A stretch of DNA of 64,000 nucleotides from Gammaproteobacteria bacterium (lineage in GTDB: Bacteria; Pseudomonadota; Gammaproteobacteria; Eutrophobiales; Eutrophobiaceae). Positions within the stretch are counted from its first letter, which is position 1. Every line of letters begins with the position of its first letter. The stretch spans positions 259,248 through 323,247 of the forward strand of contig QKIY01000028.1 in the NCBI GenBank assembly GCA_003250975.1. Reading direction: 5' to 3'. Of this stretch, positions 59,804 to 64,000 are shown in pieces. Below the pieces are notes generated by a model. That model saw only the letters and a list, made by a program, of their open reading frames with translations, was not told where the DNA came from and did not search any database. Position numbers and translations under genes: made by a program.

Positions 59804-61960
59804 ATGGATGTTTCCCCCATTCTTGATTCCCTTAATGCGGCACAGCGTGATGCCGTAGCGGCCGATAACGGCAATATCCTGGTACTAGCCGGTGCTGGTA
59901 GCGGTAAAACACGCGTGCTGGTCCACCGTATTGCCTGGTATATCCAGACAGGCCAGGCCACGCCTTTCAGTATTATGGCCGTCACTTTCACCAACAAGGC
60001 CGCGGCAGAGATGTGCTCACGTATCGAAAGTCTGTTACAGCAACCCGTCGGCGGAATGTGGGTGGGGACATTTCACGGGCTGGCGCATCGACTGCTTCGT
60101 GCACACTGGCAGGAGGCAGGGCTGCCGCAAAACTTCCAGATACTGGATAGTGACGATCAGTATCGCATTATCCGCCGTGTTATTCGCGGGCTGGAGCTGG
60201 ATGAGTCACAATTCCCTCCGCGAGAGGCCCAGTGGTTTATCAACGCACGCAAGGATGATGGGCTGAGACCGGGCCATATTGATGATCAGGGAGATCACAC
60301 CCTGCACCAGATGATTCGTATCTATCAGGCTTATCAAGAGACCTGTGAACGATCGGGGCTGGTGGATTTTGCCGAGCTATTATTGAGGGCGCATGAACTG
60401 TTTCGAGATCAAAAGGAAATTCTGCTTCATTATCAGCAGCGTTTCCGTTTTATTCTGGTCGATGAGTTTCAAGATACCAACTCTCTTCAGTATGCCTGGT
60501 TGCGCCTGCTTGCGGGCAGTGATAATTACATGTTCGCGGTCGGTGATGATGATCAATCGATTTACAGCTGGCGTGGGGCAAGGATTGAAAACATGCAGCG
60601 TTTTGAAAAGGACTTTGCCAATACACGCCTGATACGTCTGGAACAGAACTACCGTTCAACAGCCACGATCCTTAATGCGGCCAATTGCCTGATTGCCAAT
60701 AACAATGCACGGTTGGGCAAGCAACTCTGGACCGAAGGTGAAGAGGGGGAAAAGATCAGCCTGTATACCGCATTTAACGAGCAGGAAGAGGCACGGTTTG
60801 TTGTTGAACGCATTATCTCTCATTTCAATACACACGGCCGTTACATGGACAATGCGATCCTATACCGTGTCAGTGCACAGTCACGAGTTATTGAAGAGGC
60901 GTTGATGCGATCAGCTGTTCCCTACCGTGTCTATGGGGGCATGCGATTCTATGAACGGGCAGAGATCAAGGATGCTCTGGCCTACCTGAGGCTTGCCACG
61001 TTCAGGGAAGACGATGCCTCGTTCGAACGCATTATTAACACCCCGCCACGGGGCATAGGTCAGCGCACCGTAGAAGAATTGCGTACGGTTGCCAGACAAA
61101 ACAATTCATCACTCTGGGCCGCAGCAGACCACCTTTTGCTACATAAATTGCTCAACGCCCGGGCCTTGAACGCGTTGCAGGCCTTCATGACGCTTATCCA
61201 TCATATAGGCGAAACCAATAAGGGACTGCCCCTGGATGAGGTACTTGATAACGTGATTAAACGCAGCGGGTTGATAGAACATTACAAGAAGGAAAAAGGG
61301 GAAAAGGGTCAGGCACGCATTGAAAACCTAGAAGAACTGGTAACAGCAGCTGGTGAGTTCGAGGTCGGTGATGATGCGGAAACCATGGAACCCCTGCAGG
61401 CCTTTCTGGCCCACGCCGCATTGGAAGCCGGCGAAACGCAGGCCAGTGCCTGGTCTGATTGTGTTAATCTGATGACCCTGCATTCTGCTAAGGGCCTGGA
61501 ATTTCCAAATGTGTATCTCGTCGGTATGGAAGAGGGACTATTTCCCCACCAGAGATCCAGCGAGGACCTAGTGCAGCTCGAGGAAGAGAGGCGCCTCTGT
61601 TATGTCGGGATTACGCGGGCACAAAAAACACTGGTACTAACTCATGCAGAACATAGGCGATTACACGGCGCTGACTATTATCCCCAACCTTCGCGTTTTA
61701 TCCGTGAATTGCCTGTCGAAGCCATCGAAGAAATCAGATTGGGTGGCAGTACGGTGCCGTCGACACTCTTTGGCGGCAAGCAGGGTGAGAAAAATGATAC
61801 CGGTTTTTCACTCGGGCAACGGGTCCAGCACGCAAAGTTCGGGGAAGGCGTGGTCTTGAACTTGGAAGGAAACGGGGATAATACGCGTATACAGGTCAAT
61901 TTTGAGCAGGTCGGAAGTAAATGGCTGGTGGCGGCCTATGCCAATCTGCAAGTTACCTGA
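59804..61960 (+). CDS. uvrD: DNA helicase II UvrD
   Basis: UvrD is a 3'-5' SF1 helicase that removes incised strands in nucleotide excision and mismatch repair. The 718-residue protein has the normal length. The motifs in order are LNAAQRDAVAA (Q motif), GAGSGKTRVL (Walker A), VDEFQDTN (Walker B), VGDDDQSIYSWRGA (motif III), LEQNYRST (motif IV), MTLHSAKGLEFPNVYLVG (motif V) and EEERRLCYVGITRAQ (motif VI). The C-terminal region has the Tudor-like domain (GQRVQHAKFGEGVVLN). It is preceded by a 98-base AT-rich spacer and followed by the TRAP gene at 48 bases. Confidence 0.97.
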   Translation: MDVSPILDSLNAAQRDAVAADNGNILVLAGAGSGKTRVLVHRIAWYIQTGQATPFSIMAVTFTNKAAAEMCSRIESLLQQPVGGMWVGTFHGLAHRLLRAHWQEAGLPQNFQILDSDDQYRIIRRVIRGLELDESQFPPREAQWFINARKDDGLRPGHIDDQGDHTLHQMIRIYQAYQETCERSGLVDFAELLLRAHELFRDQKEILLHYQQRFRFILVDEFQDTNSLQYAWLRLLAGSDNYMFAVGDDDQSIYSWRGARIENMQRFEKDFANTRLIRLEQNYRSTATILNAANCLIANNNARLGKQLWTEGEEGEKISLYTAFNEQEEARFVVERIISHFNTHGRYMDNAILYRVSAQSRVIEEALMRSAVPYRVYGGMRFYERAEIKDALAYLRLATFREDDASFERIINTPPRGIGQRTVEELRTVARQNNSSLWAAADHLLLHKLLNARALNALQAFMTLIHHIGETNKGLPLDEVLDNVIKRSGLIEHYKKEKGEKGQARIENLEELVTAAGEFEVGDDAETMEPLQAFLAHAALEAGETQASAWSDCVNLMTLHSAKGLEFPNVYLVGMEEGLFPHQRSSEDLVQLEEERRLCYVGITRAQKTLVLTHAEHRRLHGADYYPQPSRFIRELPVEAIEEIRLGGSTVPSTLFGGKQGEKNDTGFSLGQRVQHAKFGEGVVLNLEGNGDNTRIQVNFEQVGSKWLVAAYANLQVT

Positions 61961-62008
61961 CTGGTTATTTAGATATTTCACTTGATTAATGCAGGAGCGG
62001 GCGCTCTT

Positions 62009-63109
62009 ATGACAGTAACAAAACAGGTAATAATGCTTTTGCTTTCCATTTTGCTCGTTGCCTGTGACGGACCGGATATCGGTTCAGACGCTGACAAGGC
62101 CACAGCGGAACGACGGGTGTTTAACTGGAAGATGGTGACCACCTGGCCACCCGGTTTCCCGGTCTTCCAGGAAGGGGCGGAAGAGTTTGCCAGACGTGTC
62201 GGCGTCATGAGTAATGGCCGTCTTAATATCCGTGTCTATGCCGGCGGTGAACTGGTCCCCCCATTACAGGTGTTTGATGCCGTTTCCCAGGGGACAATCG
62301 AGATGGGACATGGGTCCCCATATTACTGGGCCGGCAAGGTCCCGGAAGCCCAGTTCTTTTCTTCCGTCCCGTTTGGTATGACAGCCAAGGGCATGAACGC
62401 CTGGCTGTACTATGGTGGTGGGCTGGAGTTGTGGCGTGAAGTCTATGCCCCGTTTAATGTCGTACCGTTTCCTATGGGTAATACCGGGATGCAGATGGGC
62501 GGCTGGTTCAATAAAAAAATTAATTCGCTGGATGATATCAAGGGCCTGCGTATGCGTATCCCCGGTCTAGGCGGCAAGGTACTGAAGCGCGCTGGCGGTA
62601 ACCCGGTGTTAATGGCTGGCAGCGAGATCTATACGGCGCTTGAACGCGGGACTATTGATGCAACCGAATGGGTAGCGCCGTTTCATGATCAACGCCTGGG
62701 ACTAAATCGTGCGGCAAAGTTTTACTATTATCCTGGTTGGCATGAGCCCGGCACGATGTTTGAATTGATTATTAATTCAAATAAATGGAATGAGTTACCG
62801 GCAGACCTGAAGCAGATCGTTGAAACTACGGCGACAGCTATCAGCCAGACGATCTACTCGCAAATGGAATACAATAACCAGATAGCCTTGCAAGCGATCC
62901 GGGAAGACAGCAGGATAGAATTGTTGCAGTTCCCCGAGGATGTGTTGCGGGAACTTAGAGCGCTAACCGCTGTCACGCTGGATGAAGAGGCTGAGGCCAA
63001 TCCCGCATTCAAACGAGTCTATGAAGCCTACCGCAATTTCCGGGAAGACTACACTGAATGGACCCGGCTGAGTGAAGATGTCTATCAGGATATTCTGCGA
63101 AGTGAATAG
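62009..63109 (+). CDS. TRAP-type solute-binding lipoprotein (DctP family)
   Basis: This is the extracytoplasmic solute receptor of a TRAP transporter, of the mannitol/chloroaromatic/2-oxo acid type. The 366-residue protein has a lipobox LLVAC near residue 18, so it is probably tethered to the membrane. Family segments include WKMVTTWPPGFPVFQEGAEEFARRV, GHGSPYYWAGKVPEAQFFSSVPFGM, MQMGGWFNKKI and the carboxylate-binding Arg region LRMRIPGLGGKV. The GTIDATEWVAPFHDQRLGL stretch is characteristic. I chose ATG 62009; a TTG at 61982 is also in frame. No dctQ/dctM membrane genes follow, so the transporter partners must be elsewhere. Confidence 0.88.
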   Translation: MTVTKQVIMLLLSILLVACDGPDIGSDADKATAERRVFNWKMVTTWPPGFPVFQEGAEEFARRVGVMSNGRLNIRVYAGGELVPPLQVFDAVSQGTIEMGHGSPYYWAGKVPEAQFFSSVPFGMTAKGMNAWLYYGGGLELWREVYAPFNVVPFPMGNTGMQMGGWFNKKINSLDDIKGLRMRIPGLGGKVLKRAGGNPVLMAGSEIYTALERGTIDATEWVAPFHDQRLGLNRAAKFYYYPGWHEPGTMFELIINSNKWNELPADLKQIVETTATAISQTIYSQMEYNNQIALQAIREDSRIELLQFPEDVLRELRALTAVTLDEEAEANPAFKRVYEAYRNFREDYTEWTRLSEDVYQDILRSE

Positions 63110-63115
63110 ATAATA

Positions 63116-63135
63116 AAGGGCCTGAAAAGGCCCTT
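63116..63135. terminator. Terminator between convergent TRAP and cytochrome genes
   Basis: A 7-bp stem AAGGGCC/GGCCCTT (63116-63122 with 63129-63135) has a six-base loop. The minus-strand side is followed by a T-rich stretch (TTATTATC), the plus-strand side by a weaker one. It lies 6 bases after the TRAP stop and 25 bases beyond the cytochrome stop, so it probably serves both genes. Confidence 0.6.
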
Positions 63136-63160
63136 AATTGCTTAAATTAAAGAAGGGCGC

Positions 63161-63688
63161 TTACTGGCTCTGGCTCACCATGTAATCCACGGCAGCCTTG
63201 ACCTCATCATCTGACAAGGCGGGGTTTCCGCCCCTGGCCGGCATCATGCCGAGTTCACCGGTAAAGCCGTTGAGTGCATGTTCATACAGGACATCAACAC
63301 CCTTGCTGATCCTCGGTGCCCAGGCGCTCGCGTCACCCATCTGGGGAATCATGGCGGCTAAGGCCGAGATACCATGACAATTGACACAAAGGTTTTCATA
63401 AATATGCTGACCTGGGTCGCCGCTGCTGCCACTGCCGGAATCCGCGGCTGGCGTAGATTCCTCCATGGTCATGGGGGCCTCATCAAAGGCTCCTTCTTCA
63501 CCTTTCATCACGACTTCACCTACGGGCGCGGTACGCTCCGCCACTGCCGTTGCATCACGTTCTGCCTCAGCAGCCTCATCAATACCATAAATCCTTGATA
63601 ATACAATAAATATTACCATCAGCACTGCAAGTATGCCGACCACCAATGCGAAGTTTCTGAAAAATAATTGATCTTTTTCCTGGCTCAT
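63161..63688 (-). CDS. Membrane-anchored cytochrome c (c5-like)
   Basis: This 175-residue class I cytochrome has an N-terminal membrane anchor (FALVVGILAVLMVIFIVL, about 13-30) and a long acidic, low-complexity linker (about 35-90). The C-terminal heme domain has the heme-binding CVNCH motif and the distal Met ligand in LGMMPARGG. The domain resembles cytochrome c5. It is a periplasmic electron carrier, probably feeding a terminal oxidase. It is convergent with the TRAP gene. The 233 bases upstream, to the tRNA, hold no convincing gene or promoter. Confidence 0.9.
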   Translation of the reverse strand: MSQEKDQLFFRNFALVVGILAVLMVIFIVLSRIYGIDEAAEAERDATAVAERTAPVGEVVMKGEEGAFDEAPMTMEESTPAADSGSGSSGDPGQHIYENLCVNCHGISALAAMIPQMGDASAWAPRISKGVDVLYEHALNGFTGELGMMPARGGNPALSDDEVKAAVDYMVSQSQ

Positions 63689-63921
63689 TTTTGTTCCCCT
63701 GTGAAGACTAGGATTATTAGATAGTTTTAATAATTTTTAGACAGGGGATTATACCTGCTCTTGGAAATCTGTGGAACTTGCTATGGACGAAATTCGACTC
63801 GCAAGGTACCCTTCGCGATGCATTATCATTCGATCTTGCTGCTGGCGAAGCTGGGATTGTCGAGCCTAGTGACCGAAATCATCATGAACGAATGGCCGCA
63901 CTGGTAATCTTGTAAAACAAA

Positions 63922-63998
63922 GCGCCCTTAGCTCAGCTGGATAGAGCGCAGCCCTCCGGAGGCTGAGGTCAGAGGTTCGAATCCTCTAGGGCGCGCCA
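63922..63998 (+). tRNA. tRNA-Arg (anticodon CCG)
   Basis: The 77-base cloverleaf has acceptor stem GCGCCCT/AGGGCGC, a D arm with GCTC/GAGC, and anticodon stem CAGCC/GGCTG. The loop CTCCGGA gives anticodon CCG, reading Arg codon CGG. The T arm is AGAGG/CCTCT with TTCGAAT, followed by discriminator G and an encoded CCA. All stems pair perfectly. Confidence 0.97.
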
Positions 63999-64000
63999 TA

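Noticed and set aside
63761..63907. 48-codon plus-strand ORF just before tRNA-Arg
   Set aside because: It has a TTG start, no ribosome-binding site, unusual composition with several Cys and Trp, and no family resemblance. A remnant is possible, but there is no support for a gene.

Overview
The window looks like a contiguous piece of a gammaproteobacterial chromosome. Gene order repeatedly matches blocks known from Pseudomonas and related Gammaproteobacteria: ftsY-ftsE-ftsX-rpoH, radC/rpmB-rpmG, coaBC-dut-algC-argB-slmA-pyrE, yggS-proC-yggT next to pilT-pilU, gshB-tonB-yqgE-ruvX-pyrR-pyrB-pyrC', and hemC-hemD-hemX-hemY. A phosphoribulokinase at 51551-52429 points to the Calvin cycle, so a chemolithoautotroph (for example a sulfur oxidiser of the Chromatiales type) is likely. 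That is an inference; no sulfur-oxidation gene is present. No phage, transposase, CRISPR array or rRNA was seen. The sequence is densely coded, and only one tRNA was found, at the right edge.

Layout. 1-1.5 kb: 3' part of a Kef-type K+/H+ antiporter. 1.6-5.2 kb: rpoH and the cell-division/SRP genes ftsX, ftsE and ftsY on the minus strand; rpoH has a perfect CIRCE operator at its predicted transcription start. 5.3-13.6 kb (plus): an active/inactive M16 peptidase pair, rsmD, coaD, a ferredoxin, gamma-glutamyltransferase and two secreted proteins of unknown role. 13.6-18.4 kb (minus): mutM and a Gld-like ABC exporter module. 18.5-21.7 kb (plus): a lone HyuA-type protein and a fatty acid desaturase. 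21.7-22.9 kb (minus): rpmG, rpmB, radC. 23-28.9 kb (plus): coaBC, dut, a membrane-anchored AlgC, argB, slmA. 28.9-33.9 kb: a secreted coiled-coil protein, pyrE, an exonuclease III-like gene at the crc position, then DUF4426, yggT, proC and yggS.

34-38 kb: three tandem PilT/PilU retraction ATPases and a PilZ protein, facing a tiny orphan pqqA. That pqqA has its own ribosome-binding site, terminator and a strong sigma-54 promoter match, but no pqqBCDE nearby. 38.2-45.6 kb (minus): gshB, tonB, yqgE, ruvX, pyrR, pyrB, a catalytically dead pyrC', a PyrK-like flavoprotein and a TrmB-like methyltransferase. 45.7-49.8 kb (plus): hemCDXY. 49.8-52.4 kb (minus): a flavin/2Fe-2S reductase, an orphan ParA ATPase and phosphoribulokinase. 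52.5-54.3 kb: msbA. 54.3-59.7 kb (minus): TgpA-type transglutaminase, DUF58, MoxR ATPase and pmbA. 59.8-63.1 kb (plus): uvrD and a TRAP-type solute-binding lipoprotein. 63.1-64 kb: a membrane-anchored cytochrome c and tRNA-Arg(CCG).

The most unusual items are the orphan sigma-54-linked pqqA, the CIRCE element on rpoH, the tripled pilus retraction ATPases, the apparently active ExoIII at the crc locus, and the ParA beside phosphoribulokinase. No database search was run; all family assignments come from motifs and gene order read by eye.
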